Shown one piece after another: positions 34,981 through 47,502 of a DNA stretch of 64,000 bases. How positions within the stretch are numbered: position 1 is the first letter of the stretch; each line of letters opens with the position of its first letter. The notes under the pieces are model-generated. The model was given only the letters and a program-made list of their open reading frames with translations. It was not told the DNA's origin and searched no databases. Position numbers and translations under genes: made by a program. The stretch lies in contig NC_089593.1 of assembly GCF_019320115.1 (NCBI RefSeq), forward strand, positions 15,404,789-15,468,788, read 5' to 3'. This DNA is from Miscanthus floridulus. Taxonomy: Eukaryota; Streptophyta; Magnoliopsida; Poales; Poaceae.

Positions 34981-37000
34981 TCATCCCAACAAGTTCCGGA
35001 TGGCAGACCCCGTACGACCACTGCGTCTCGGCACGGTGGTCTGGTTTGGGAGCCTGGAGTTCATGTCTCTAGGGCACGAGTACGACATGGTACTCCTCAC
35101 ACCCCGAGCCCCGCCTACCGATGACGACGTCACGCACCGGCAGCCTAGGCGCAGGCGGCGCCTGGGCGGCCGCGCTCGCCGGGCACGACGCGAGCAGGAT
35201 CACCCCGATGCTACGCGAACCCAGGGTGACTCGCCGCTCTCCGCCGGTATCCTATGACCAGCTGTTGGCGCAAGGTCTCTGGTTGGGGACCTGTCTAGCC
35301 TTAACCTGGACAAGGGAAAAACGCCGGTGGCACCCGGCGACGCCCCGACATCAAGCTCCGCTCCACCACTCCCTGAGGAGCCAACTCCGGCAGAGCAAAG
35401 CCCGGCGACGGCACCATTCCCATACCCCTTCGGGTTGAGAAATGCCGTCGCCTCCTACGCTTATGCCTACGCTTCCATTCACGCGGAGCCCTCAGGACAC
35501 CACCAACGCTTCGCTCTCGACTTCGACACTACCGCGTCGACTCACACCCACGCTGACTCCTCGGAGGAGGACGAGGCATGGGCCAGAGCGGATTTCTCCG
35601 ACCTCCACGACCATGAAACCATGCGCCGCTTCTTGGCCACGAGTGACTATTGCTTTGGCTACTCTGATTCTGACGATGAAGGCGCTCACGATTCCTCCCA
35701 TGAGTGCTTCCACGTCGGACTTGGGATGCCAAGCACGGGCGATGAGGACGAGGGGGCGGGCAACCATACCCCGCTTCATCAGGGAACGGGCGATGCCACG
35801 CCCTCACGCATTGTCCCACCGGCAGCACGGAACGAGAACCTTGCCCTCGGACAATTTCGACGACCGGACCTGGAGCAGCTCCGTGAACTTCAGGCCAAGG
35901 TCGAGCAAGATCGACTCCTTCTGCAACAGCTCCGAAACACTCTCGAGCAGGAGCAGCAGGGCCGCGGTGACGGCGGAGGAGCCCGGCGGTGGGCCCACGA
36001 CGTGCACCACCGCATCAACGACGACGAAGGGGACGATCGTCTCCCAATATTCAATCGCGCTAGCCAGAATGTCGCGGCTGCAGCGATGCTAGTTCGTGCG
36101 ATGCCCAAGCCCTCTACCACAGAAGGGCGACGGGTTCGCGGCGAGCTCCGAGATCTCCTCGAGACCGCCGTGGTGCAGCAAGCCGAGAGTTCCGCCTCCC
36201 GGCGGCACAGAGCTGCCTCGGACCTCCCCTCGGCACCGCATCAGCAGGATAAGGAGGCCTCAGTTCGTCTCGAGCCCGCTCGGGCGCCAATAGCCCATGG
36301 GGTCCCCTTGCGGCTCGACCGCCTCGACAACCAACGCGAGGTGCAGGCAGGCCCTGAGGTGGTCAGCAGGCGACGATGCCACGATAACGAGGGGCCCGCC
36401 CGGGGCTACCATCCACACTAGGGTGGCCGTTATGACAGTGAGGAGGACCGTAGTCCTTCTCCTGAACCGCCTGGTCCTTAGGTCTTCAGCAGAGCCATCC
36501 GCGCTGCACATTTCCCAGCCCGGTTTCGACAACCAGCCAACCTCACGAAGTATAGCGGCGAGACCAATCCTGAACTCTGGCTTGCCGATTACCGTCTGGC
36601 TTGTCAGCTAGGTGGCGCAGACGATGACCTGCTCATCATCCGCAACCTCCCCTTACTCTTATCAGACTCAGCGCGAGCCTAGCTCGAGCACCTTCCTCCC
36701 TCTCAGATCCACGATTGGCGCGACTTGGTTAGGGTCTTCGTCGGGAATTTCCAGGGCACATACGTGTGCCCTAGAAACTCCTAGGACCTTAAGAGCTGTC
36801 GCCAGAAACCAGACGAGTCTCTCTGAGACTTCATCCGGCGCTTTTCTAAACAGTGCACCGAGTTGCCCAGCGTCGGTGACTCAGAGATCGTCCAGGCTTT
36901 CCTCTCCGGCACCACCTACCGAGACTTGGTCCGAGAGTTAGGCTGGAACGTGCCACGCTCGGCTGTCGTGCTCCTCGACATCGCCACCAACTTCGCCTCG
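34981..37000 (+). pseudogene. Gypsy gag, first copy (gag1), truncated
   Basis: An acidic, Ala/Pro-rich N-terminal part is open at 35327-36421 (364 codons); residues about 185-215 form a coiled-coil-like heptad region (LEQLRELQAKVEQDRLLLQQ). The retrotransposon gag core follows at about 36484-37000: LTKYSGETNPELWLADYRLA, IIRNLPLLLSDSA, FVGNFQGTY, FLSGTTYRDLVRELGW, LLDIATNFAS. It is interrupted by TAG and TGA codons (36419, 36480, near 36680, 36782 and 36826). The core stops exactly where an ACACTAGCTAGTGT palindrome begins, and the CCHC part never follows. Gag forms the particle; this copy cannot. Confidence 0.75.
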
Positions 37001-37014
37001 ACACTAGCTAGTGT
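37001..37014. repeat. 14-bp perfect palindrome at the gag1/gag2 junction
   Basis: ACACTAGCTAGTGT is its own reverse complement. Left of it lies the end of the gag1 core; right of it lies sequence that leads into a second, different gag. Confidence 0.8.
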
Positions 37015-40000
37015 ACGCCCTCAGTGCACCCTGCTATGGACGCATCAGTCCACCAAGCACCACAAGGCACCGGGTAGCGCGCTGCGATCCCGGTACATCA
37101 ACGTCACGGCCACAACCGCGACGCACGTAGCACTATCGACGCCCGCAAACGCGCCTACAGCGACCCAAGGGAAAGAGCCTGCAGCGGCTATCATCCTCAA
37201 TGCGGTGGATGCTACGACAGCGGCAAGGACCAGAGCCTGAGCCCTGGCCTGCCGGGGCCTCAGGCCTTCAACCGGCACATCCTCAACGCTGCATTCCCGC
37301 CAAGGTATCGGCCACCTACCAATATCCCTAAATACTCTGGGGAGACAAACCTCAGACTTTGGCTTGAAGACTATCGGCTTGCCTGTCAAGCCAGTGGTGC
37401 GGATAATGATGACTTCATTATCCGCAACCTTCCACTGTTCTTGGCCGATTCGGCATGAGCGTGGTTGGAACACCTGTCGTCCAACACAATCCAGAGTTGG
37501 GCGGATCTGAAGGAGATCTTTGTGGGGAACTTCTAGGGCACGTACAAGCGCCCTAGGAACCCATGGGACCTCAAGAACTGCCGTCAGAAGGCCGGTGAGA
37601 CCCTCCGCGGGTACATCCAGCGCTTCTCCCGATAGTGCAACGAGCTCCCTAACGTCGTCGACGCCGACGTGATAGGAGCCTTCCTATTTGGGACGACCTG
37701 CGAGTTCTTGGTTCATAAGTTAGGATGCAAGGGCCCGCGAACCTCCAAGGAACTCCTAGACATCGCCACCAGTCACGCCTCAGGAGAAGAGGCCATCGGA
37801 GCGATCTTCGATCGCCTCGAGGGCAAGGCAAGGTGGGACAAGGGTGCCAGCAAAGGCACCTCCAGTCATTCCCCCAAAAGGAAGAATAAGAAGCAACGAC
37901 ACGAGGACTCGCTCGTGGCCACTACTAACTGCAAGGGTGGTCAGAAGCCCGCGGAGGGCACTCCAAACCACTTCGAAAAAATGCTCGAGGGGCCGTGCCC
38001 GAACCACTCCTTTCCCGTAAAGCATCTGCTCAAGGACTGCAGCCTCATGCGGAAGTTCTTGTCCGAAAGCTCCAACAAAGGGGGGCAGGGGAAGGAGCCT
38101 ACCCCTACTACGGACGATGCCGAGGAGAAGGATGATGGCTTTCCGACGCCGAACGGCTGCCTCATGATCTTCGGAGGATCAGCGGCCTATGACTCCAAAT
38201 GTCGTCAGAAGGTCGCACGCCGCCAAGTCTACACGGCCCAAATGGCCACACCTCCCTTCCACCGGTGGTCGGAGTCCGCCATAACCTTCGATCGGACCGA
38301 CCATCCAGATGTTGTCCCACACCCAGGAAGATATCCGCTTGTGGTTGACCCAATCGTCAGCTCAAAGCGACTCACCAAAGTACTGATGGACGGAGGCAGC
38401 AGCCTCAACATCATGTGCGCCAAAACGCTCAATGTGATGGGCATCAACCGGACATGCCTCCACCCAACCCGAGCACCTTTTCATGGCATCGTGCCCAGGA
38501 AGCAGACCATGCCACTCGGGCAGATCGATCTGCCCATCACCTTTGGGGATCAGTTCAATTACAAGACTAAGACTCTCACCTTCGAGGTGGTTGGGTTCTC
38601 CGGAACCTTCCACGCCATCCTAGGACATCCATGCTACGCAAAGTTCATGGCCATCCCCAACTATACATACCTCAAGCTGAAGATGCTAGGCCCTCATGGG
38701 GTCATCACCGTCGGCACCTCCTTCCAGCGCGCCTATGAATGTGAGGTCAAATGCTGTGGCCACACCACGACAACCATCGCCTCGGGGAACTCGCCGCTCT
38801 CAGGGAGGAGGTCGCCGAAGAAGCGCCCGACACGAAGAAATCAACTAGGTCGTTCGAATCAGCAGAAGGCTCAAGGGGGTCCTCATAGATCCTAGCAGCT
38901 CCGAGGGTAAAACGGTACGCATTGGTACCACGCTTTCCTCCGAATAGGAAAGCACGCTCGCCGACTTCCTCCGTGACAACAAAGACATCTTTGCGTGGAA
39001 ACCCTCAGATATGCCAGACATTCCGAGGGAGGTCGCCAAGCATACCTTGAAAATCCATCCAGGCTCCAAACCGATGAAGCAACGTCTGCGTCACTTCAAC
39101 GAGAAGTGCATGGCCATCGGTGAAGAGATAGCAAAATTGTCGGTTGCCGGATTCATCAAGAAAGTATACCACCCAGAGTGGTTAGCTAATCCCATTCTTG
39201 TATGAAAGAAGAGCGGGAAATGGAGGATGTGTGTTGACTATACGGGCCTCAACAAAGCATGCCCAAAGGATCCGTTTCCTATGCCGTGCATAGACCAAAT
39301 AGTTGACTCTACCTCGGGGTGCGAAACCCTCTGCTTCCTTGATGCGTACTCCGGCTACCATCAAATCGCGATGAAAGAGTCCGACCAGCTCGTGACATCT
39401 TTCATTACCCCCTTCGGATCGTTCTGCTATGTCACAATGCCGTTCGGTCTGAAGAACACTGGGGCTACGTACCAGCGCTGTATGCTCAAATGCTCCGGGG
39501 ACCTCATCAGGTGGACCATTGAGGCCTACGTTGACGACATCGTGGTTAAGTCCAAGCAGGCTAACCATCTCATTGCCGATCTTGAGCAAACCTTTATGAA
39601 ACTCTGAGCGAATGGCATCAAACTCAATCCCAAAAAATGTGTTTTCGGGGTCCCGAGGGGCATGCTGCTCGGCTTCATCGTCTCCGAGCATGGCATCGAA
39701 GCCAACCCGGAAAAGATTTCAGCCATCACAAGGATGGGTCCGATCCAGAACATAAAGGGGGTTCAACGAATCACAGGGTGCCTCGCCGCCCTCAGTCACT
39801 TCATCTCGCACCTCGGCGAATGAGGTCTCCCCCTTTTATCGGCTCTTGAAGAAAACCAATCGCTTCGAGTGGACATCCGAGGCCCAGGAGGCACTTGACA
39901 TGGTCAAACTGCTTCTGACAAGGCCCCTGATCCTAGTTCCTCTGAGCGACGGAGAATCATTCCTGCTATACATAGCGGCCACCACACAAGTGGTCAGCGC

Positions 40001-42185
40001 TGCCCTGGTAGTAGAGCGAGAGGAAGAGGGGCACGCTCTCAAGGTGCAGCAGCTTGTGTACTTCATTAGTGAGGTACTATCTGACTCCAAAACCCACTGC
40101 TCCCAAATCTAGAAGCTCCTGTACGCCGTCCTCATCACCAAGAGGAAGCTATGCCACTACTTTGAATCACACACCGTGATGGTTGTGACATCGTTCCCCC
40201 TCGGTGAGTTCATCCAGACCTAGGACGCCACGGGATGAACCACAAAGTGGGCACTCAAGTTAATGGATCAAGGCATCGTCTATGCTGCCCGAACGCCAAT
40301 CAAGTCCTAGGTGTTGGCTGACTTCATCGTGGAATGGACCAAGGTCCAAACACCACCGGCGGTCATCGATCAAGAGTACTAAATGATGTACTTCGATGGG
40401 TCGTTGATGAAGAAGGGCGCCGGCATGGGGCTGGTCTTCGTATCACCCCTCAGGGTCCGCATGAGGTACATGGTTCGACTCCATTTCCCCTCATCAAATA
40501 ATGTGGCTGAGTATGAAGCGCTCATCAATGGCCTATGAATTGCCATCGAGTTGGGCATTCGATGCCTCGATATCCGGGGTGACTCCTAGCTGGTCGTCAA
40601 CCAGGTCATGAAGGAGTCGAGCTGCCACAACCCCAAGATGGCTATGTACTACCAAGAGGTCCGACAGCTAGAGGACAAATTCGACAGCCTTGAACTCAAT
40701 CACATCCCAAGGCGTCTCAACGAGGCGGCCGATGCACTTGCAAAAGCGGCATCCGATCGAGAGCCGGTGCCAATGGGTGTCTTTGCCAGTGACCAACATA
40801 AGCCCTCGGTACGCTACAAAGTGCCAAAACAGGCCGACGATGGCCCATCTGATCTAGCCCTGGGGGCTGACCAACCGATGGCTCCCTCCGGGCCCGAGGT
40901 CATGGAGCTTGAAGAGGATCTAGCAACAGAGCCCGACCCTCTAGACGACTGGAGAACACTCTATCTCGACTACTTTTTCCGTGACGCACTGCCGGCGGAC
41001 AAGATGGAAGCTCGATGGCTCACACATCGCGCCAAGTCCTTCATTCTTGTAGAGGGCGAACTCTACAAATGAAGCCACACCGGAATCATGCAGCTCTGTC
41101 TCCCCGTCGAACAGGGGAAGCTTCTGCTAAGCGATATCCACGATGGGGTCTACGGTAACCACATCGTGCCTAGAACCTTAGTTGGGAACACATTCCGATA
41201 GGGCTTCTACTGGCCCACTGTAGTAGCCGACGCTGAGTAGATCGTACACACCTATGAAGGGTGCTAGTGCTACGCTCGACAAACTCACCTCCTGGCCTAG
41301 GCACTCCAAATGATCCCCATCACGTGGCCCTTCACGGTCTAGGGGCTCGATCTGGTTGGGCCCCTCAAGAAGGCGCCTGGGGGCTACACCCACTTACTTG
41401 TCACTATAGACAAGTTCACAAAATGGATCGAAGCTCGGCCGATCTTCATAATCAAGTCCGAGCAGGCTATGCTATTCTTCCTCGACATCATCCATCGCTT
41501 TGGAGTACTGAACTCCATCATCACGGACAACGGCACACAGTTCACCAGTAAGAAATTCATTCGATTATGCGATGAACAACACATCTGGGTCGATTGCGCT
41601 GTCATCATGCACCCCCGAACGAACGGGTAGGTCGAGCGTGCAAACAGCATGCTCCTACAGGGCCTCAAGCCCAGAATCTTCAACCGGTTGAACAAGTTCG
41701 GCGTACGCTGGGTCACCGAGCTCCCTGCGGTGCTCTGGAGCCTAAGAACAACTCCCAGCCAGGCCACCAGCTACACGCCTTTCTTCATGGTCTACAGTTT
41801 CGAGGACGTCCTCCTAACCGACCTCGACTATTGAGCGCCAAGAATCAGAGCATACGATGAACAGGGAGCCGAGGCATCCCACCAAAACACTATGGACCAG
41901 CTAGACGAAGCTCGCGACATCACCCACCTCCGTTCGGCCAAGTACCAGCAGGCGCTACGACGGTACCACAACCGACGGGTGCGGGACCGAGCCTTCAACG
42001 TCGGGGACCTGGTTCTCCGCCTCGTGCAGAGCAACAAGGACCGTCACAAGCTCTCCCCGCCCTAGGAAGGGCCATACGTTGTCACAGAAGTACTCCGACC
42101 AGGCACCTACAAGTTGCAAACCATCGACGACGAGGTCTTCACCAATGCCTAGAACATTGAGCAGCTATGTCATTTTTACCCTTAA
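37015..42185 (+). pseudogene. Gypsy gag2-pol polyprotein (inactivated by about 21 stops in pol)
   Basis: gag2 core (about 37255-37830): PKYSGETNLRLWLEDYRLAC, FIIRNLPLFLADSA, FLFGTTCEFLVHKLG, LLDIATSHASGEEAIGAIF. Protease about 38390 (VLMDGGSSLNIM) to 38680. A frameshift lies near 38770. RT 39011-39830 with CVDYTGLNKACPKDPFP and intact AYVDDIVVKS. RNase H and a second, archaeal-type RNase H (about 40386: MMYFDGSLMKKGAGMGLVF, NVAEYEALINGL), typical of the Tat lineage. Integrase with HLLVTIDKFTKWIEA, SIITDNGTQFTSKKF, VERANSMLLQGLK; C-terminal RYHNRRVRDRAFNVGDLVLR; end at TAA 42183. In-frame stops: TAG at 38945, 40110, 40221, 40308, 40587, 41199, 41238, 41265, 41298, 41340, 41628, 42063, 42150; TGA at 39203, 39605, 39821, 40236, 40536, 41070, 41832; TAA at 40380. 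One 1-nt insertion lies near 39835. Confidence 0.85.
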
Positions 42186-42696
42186 ACAAATGAATACTTT
42201 TTCTTATCAGTTTTTGTCTTCAAGAATCCCCGATCTTTAGTGACATCAGACCCCTGCAAATTGCAAGGGGTCGGACCTCACTCGGGGGCTGATATAAGTA
42301 TGTTTATCTTGCAAACACTCTACGTGTTATCTTTACAAACATTCTCTGAGTCTTCCCTCTTTTCTCATGGCAAGTCTTAAGGGCTAGGATTTCAGGAACA
42401 AAATCTGAGTATAACTGGTAGGACTGCGGGAAACCCACGCCCCAGCGGCTATGGCCTCCTTGCTCACCAGCGTAATCAGAATTAGCTCGCCCGCACTCCG
42501 AGTTTTTCGTGACCTCAACTATGGGAAGGGTCGAAAGGCACCAGACCTCTTTGCCAAAAAGAGGGAGAAGAGCTGAAAAGCTGTTTGCCGTAACAGAATT
42601 TAAGAACTTGTTCATTTTTTGCACAAATTCATCGCTTACAACGTAATTTCATCACGAAAAGGACTGATGTATTCAAAAATACAGAAGACTATTCAC

Positions 42697-43179
42697 TCAG
42701 GGGCTCCCCCACAAACTTATTCGATTATAGTTTCTGATCAGTTCTACTATGAGCACTACTATGGTTGCCATGCCACGCTCTCCATCGGCGACGTCCCACC
42801 GCTCCATGGGATCCTCGAGGGCACCATCATCTGCAATGTCAAGCACCACATCGGTGACCATGGTGCCCTCACCGGGGCATCCAGGGACTACGCCATCGTC
42901 ATCAGCCGCAACCCTGATAATGGCACCCTCGCCGGGGCGTCCTGGGACTACGCCATCATCATCAGCCGCAACCCTTACAACGGCACCCTTGCCGGGGCGT
43001 CTAGGGACTATGCCATCATGATCAGCCGCAACCCTGACAACGGCGTCTGGACAGGGGGCGTTTCCCGCCGAAGAAAGGCCACCATGAACGGTGGCAAAAC
43101 CGATGACACTCAGCACCCTCCAGTGTACCTCCTCCTTCGTCGGAAGCGATCCCTTCTCGGCAAAGGCAACCAACACCAT
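42697..43179 (-). other. Antisense ORF with 20-residue repeats, unidentified
   Basis: A 160-codon ORF on the opposite strand of the element begins MVLVAFAEKGSLPTKEEVHW. It contains three repeats of about 20 residues around VVRVAADDDGVVPGRPGEGA, produced by a 60-bp tandem repeat. The sense frame over the same DNA is also open, so coding in either direction is unproven. Antisense ORFs between pol and the 3' LTR are known in Tat-lineage elements. Confidence 0.35.
42860..43052. repeat. 60-bp tandem repeat, about three units
   Basis: Units contain GGCACCCTCGCCGGGGCGTC, GGGACTACGCCATCATCATC and AGCCGCAACCCTGA, with a few substitutions between units and no length change, so frames are kept through the array. 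Confidence 0.85.
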
Positions 43180-45013
43180 CTCATCTACGTTGGAGGACCT
43201 CTAGCTCGACATCATGCTCCGGATTCATGAGTGGATCTGTGAGTTTTTCTCTCCCTGGCATTACCCTCTCTCACATAGGAACCGCTGCGACGCACGAACG
43301 CATTAGGTGAAAAGGAAGGAGAAGAGGTAGTGGCTCAGAAGCAGGCGAAGGAATGGGACGAGAACTCCCCTCCCCTCCCTATTTAAGGAAGATGTGCTGC
43401 AGCTAAGGAAAGGCGAAAGGTTGGGACAAAAAACTCTCCCCTTCCCCTAATCAATGCAGATGGAAAATCGATGCTGATGGGAATCCGACGGGACACGCTT
43501 GGACTGACGGGACGCGCTCTAGTCGATGAGATGTCGCCTGGTCAAACAGGATGTTGCCTGCGCATGGCCCACCACTACCACGAGTCGAGCGCGAGAATCA
43601 GGGCGCACCCGCATGCAGGCAACTATCCGCTTCCCTAGGCAGGACATGGAACAACCCGACGATGGAACCCCCGTCTAGGGGGTCCAACGAGCCTCCTGGG
43701 TCGATCGGACGGCCTAGGTAAAACAACGACCGACCGACCGCTGAAAGATAAGCACTTCTATTTACTTACTTTGCGTGTTAATTTCATTATAGAGCTTCCG
43801 ACCCCAGCAACGGCAGGGGCACGAACATCGTTCGGGGGCTGCCGAGAGTGTCTACTCGTTTAGACATCCTCATCGCCTGACCCATCCTTACGTTTAAAAA
43901 CCAGAGACACGGGCTGTGGGTGTAAAGCTTTGAGTAAAACTGGATGAACAGCTAGACCCTATGCCCCAGCGGCTACGACGTTTTTGTTCACCAGCATAAT
44001 CGAATTCACAGTTCCCCGTACCCCAAGCTTTTGCATCCGCCTTCTCGAGAAGGGTTAGGAGGGGTCCGCCTGCAGAATCTCCCTTAAGGAGAAGCTGTCA
44101 GGTCGCTTAAAGTCAATCGAATAGCTCGAATCGCCACCAAGAGACGGAAACGAAAAACTACGGTGCTCGTGCAGGTCACGCCGGCCCCATCGTGAACGTT
44201 AGACTCGAACCCCGCATGGACATGTCCGGTAAGAGCTTCTCGTCGCTCATGCCACCGAGGTAACATTACCGACCCCCGATTTTGTTTCAATTAAATCATA
44301 CATTAATCCCATCATCCAAACATTACATATGCAATCGCTGCATCCCAACGCTTCGTGTCGCGTCACGAAGCGGCAGTCGGCTCATTCTATATGAGCGGTA
44401 AATGGCCAAGGTTCGAAGGCTGGCCCATGAAGGGCTCGAGGCCGCCTCACATCAAATAGAGCCAGGGGAGAAAAACCGTGATGAGCCCCAGCGGCCTTGC
44501 CCGACCTAGCTCAGAAGCGGACAGGGACATCTTGACCTTTCTCGTTCGATTCTAACCTCGAGCTAAACCCATAGAATCTCCATCGAGGAGAGGCCAACGG
44601 GCCACCTGAGCCTACCGAATGGCTTAGGCATCTGCCGGGAGGCAGGTTAAGTAGTGGAATGCCACATGAGGGCTCTGCTAACCCCATCAGCGAATGATGG
44701 ACCCAGATTCCACACGAACATACCCGTTAGCGAGCTCATTAAGCGCGACACTCGAGCCGTCGAGGCAAGTGTCGTCAACTCAGCCCCTTCGGTTGCGGAA
44801 ATCAAGGATAGGGTGATGCACGAAACACGGCCGACCCCTATTAGACCCTAAGGGGCTCGGGGGCTCGAGCCGCTCGATCCAAGGTCGAGAGACCAAGGTT
44901 CGAAGGTTGACCCACGAAGGGTCTAAGGCCGCCTCACATCAAACAAGAGCCAGGGGAAAATACGCAGATGAGCATCAGCGGCCTTTGCCCAACCCACATT
45001 GAGGTAGATAGGG

Positions 45014-45018
45014 TCATC
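45014..45018. repeat. Target-site duplication TCATC, left copy
   Basis: TCATC precedes the solo LTR and recurs at 47498-47502 after it. Confidence 0.8.
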
Positions 45019-47497
45019 TATAGGGTCGAGATGGTGGACTAGATGGGGGTGAATAGTCCTTTCTAAAATTAATCGCTTCGGCTAACCGAAACAAGTGCGG
45101 AATTAAAACTATCGGTCTAGCCAAGACTACACTCCTCTATCTATGTTCTCTAGCACCTTCCAAAGATACTAATTAAGCAACAAAGGTACCGGGCTAGCTA
45201 GAGCTCACCTAACCAATTCTAGAAGCAAGGTCACACAAACCTATGCCACTAGTACTTTAAGCAACAAGGGAACTCCTATACAAACTAGTAAGCAAAAGCA
45301 CAAAGCTATCTAAGCTTACTAGCAATGCTCAATAACAAGGTAACCAATGCCAAATTAGGGAACACAATTACTTAGCTACACAAACTAAGCTATATGACTA
45401 ACAAGGTTACACAAACCAAATTAGCCACGCAAGGGAGCTACTTTTATGCTACACAAGCAAGAAGGTAACTAGTAAGCTACACAAGCTAACTAATTACAAG
45501 AGCAACTACACAAGCACAATGTGTATGAAAGTAATTACAAGCTTGTGTAACGAGGATGCAAACCAACGGGAAGAACAAGGTTGACACGGTGATTTTTCTC
45601 CCGAGGTTCACGTGTTTGCCAACACGCTACTCCCCGTTGTGTCGACTGCTCACTTGGTGGTTCGGCGGCTAATTGGCATCACCCGCCAAGCCCGCACGTC
45701 GGGCACCGCAAGAACCTACCCTAAAAGTGAGGGTAGCTCAATGACACGCTCAACTAGAGTTGCTCTTCGTGGCTCCCGCGGGGTGAGCATAATGCCCCTC
45801 ACAAAGCTCTTCTCTGGAGCACCGCACAAGCTTCTTGTGGGCTTCGACGGAGATCATCACCAAGCCGTCTAGGAGGTGGCAACCTCCAAGAGTAACAAGC
45901 ACCATCGGCTTGCAACTCGATCACCTAGTGCCACTCAATGCAACCTCACGATGCAATCGTACTAGAATCGCTCTCTCACACAATCGGATGATCACTATCA
46001 AGCATATGTGAGATGGAGGGCTCCCAAGCACTACTACACAAGCCACCAAGGCTCTAGTGTGCTCAGCTTATGCAAGCTCACGCCCAAAGGCCAACCACAG
46101 CTCCTATTTATAACCCCACGAACAAATAGAGCCGTTACCCCTTCACTGGGCAAAACTCGGGACGACCGAATGCTCCGGTCCGATCGACCGGACGCTGGAC
46201 CTCAGCGTCCGTTCGTGCGATGCACGCCACGTGTCCCCTGCTTCAAATACTGTTCACCCGATCTCAATGGTCATCTGTTGACTAGACGCTGCAGTTTGAA
46301 CTGATCGGATGTAGCAACCCTAGCGTCCGATCGTTTCCAGTAAGGTACCAGACATGACCGGACGCGTTCGGTCGGTCACGATCAGACGCAGCTCCAGCGT
46401 CCGGTCACTTCTAGCTTCTCTGCTCTGCCTGTGTCACCACATGTCACCCTGACCAGACGCACCCTGCCAGCGTCCGGTCACTTCTAGTGCCAGTGTCTGG
46501 TCGAAGACCGACTCCTGCACACTCTCGGTCGTCACTGACCGGACGCGGGACCCCAGCGTCCGGTCACCACATCACCAGCGTCCGATCCACTCTGTGAGAC
46601 CCCATCTTCTCTGAATAGGGCGCCGGTGTCACCATTGTACTATCCGTACTCTACAGGCGAACACTCCGCCGGTGGAGTTTCGAACCCTTCTCGCCTCTGT
46701 TCCATCGCCAAGTTGATCCACATCAACTCCAACTTCATCTCCCTTATAAATGTGCCAACACCGCCAAGTGTACACCACCATGTGTATGTGTGTTAGCATT
46801 TTCACAATCATTTTCCAAAGGATTAGCCACTCAACTTGCCACGCCACTCAATCCTAGCGACGATGCAAAGTTAGATCACTCGAGTGGCACTAGATGACCG
46901 ATATGCAAACAAGTTTGCCCCTCTTGATAGTACGGCCATCTATCCTAAACCTGGTCATAAACTTCTCTACACACCTATGACCGATGAAATGAAATGCTCT
47001 AGGTTTTACCTTTGCCTTGCGCATTCCATTCCATCTCCTCTAATGTCGATGCAACACATGCACCAACATGATCAACAATGATATGATCCACTTCACATCA
47101 TCATGTGATCATATTGGTTCAACGATCTTGACTTCACTTGCTTTTCACCGTTGCCTTTGTCCATCGGCGCCAAGTCTTGCTTAAGCTTCACCGCCACGCG
47201 GTCCATCGCTCCAAAGCCTCCAACTTGCCCTTCACGCTTACAACCGGTCCATCAAGCTAAGTCATGTATTGATCTTCTCCACCTTGATCACATGATTCAA
47301 TGTCATGTCTCATGTGCAATGAGCTCCTTCATCATCACATGTGTGAGCTTTGCAACATCTCTAAGCCATTTTCACCTTCATGGCATATTTTGCTCACACA
47401 TATGTACCTGTGGACTAATCACCTGTGTATCTCACATAAACACAATTAGTCCACCTAGGTTGTCACTCAATTACCAAAACCACATGAGGACCTTTCA
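45019..47497 (-). mobile_element. Sirevirus-type solo LTR, 2479 bp, TSD TCATC
   Basis: On the minus strand it starts TGAAAGGTCCTCATGTGG and ends CGACCCTATA (TA for the usual CA). TCATC flanks both sides. It contains the same CAGCGTCCGGTC palindrome cluster as the Copia LTRs (about 46180-46600). No coding region or second LTR is present. The joined flanks match the uninterrupted paralogous sequence near 44520-44590, which confirms the insertion. Confidence 0.85.
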
Positions 47498-47502
47498 TCA
47501 TC

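Larger units (their letters stand above)
42186..45018 (+). other. Gypsy non-coding region with repeated modules
   Basis: Modules with the motif 'CCCCAGCGGCTA...TTGCTCACCAGCGTAATC' recur at about 42438, 43961 and (diverged) 48104. PPT-like phrases with CGGGGGCT recur at 42276, 43827 and 47957. Sequence at 44350-44900 resembles 44880-45018 plus 47503-47700, giving an internal duplication in this region. No sense-strand protein is recognised. Confidence 0.6.

Noticed and set aside
35492..36120. Antisense and alternate-frame ORFs over Gypsy gag1
   Set aside because: Shadows of the 364-codon sense frame in GC-rich DNA; no conserved motif.
42619..43230. 203-codon plus-strand ORF with 20-residue repeats
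   Set aside because: Openness follows from a 60-bp repeat whose period is a multiple of three; the opposite strand is equally open. No start context or family match on the plus strand.
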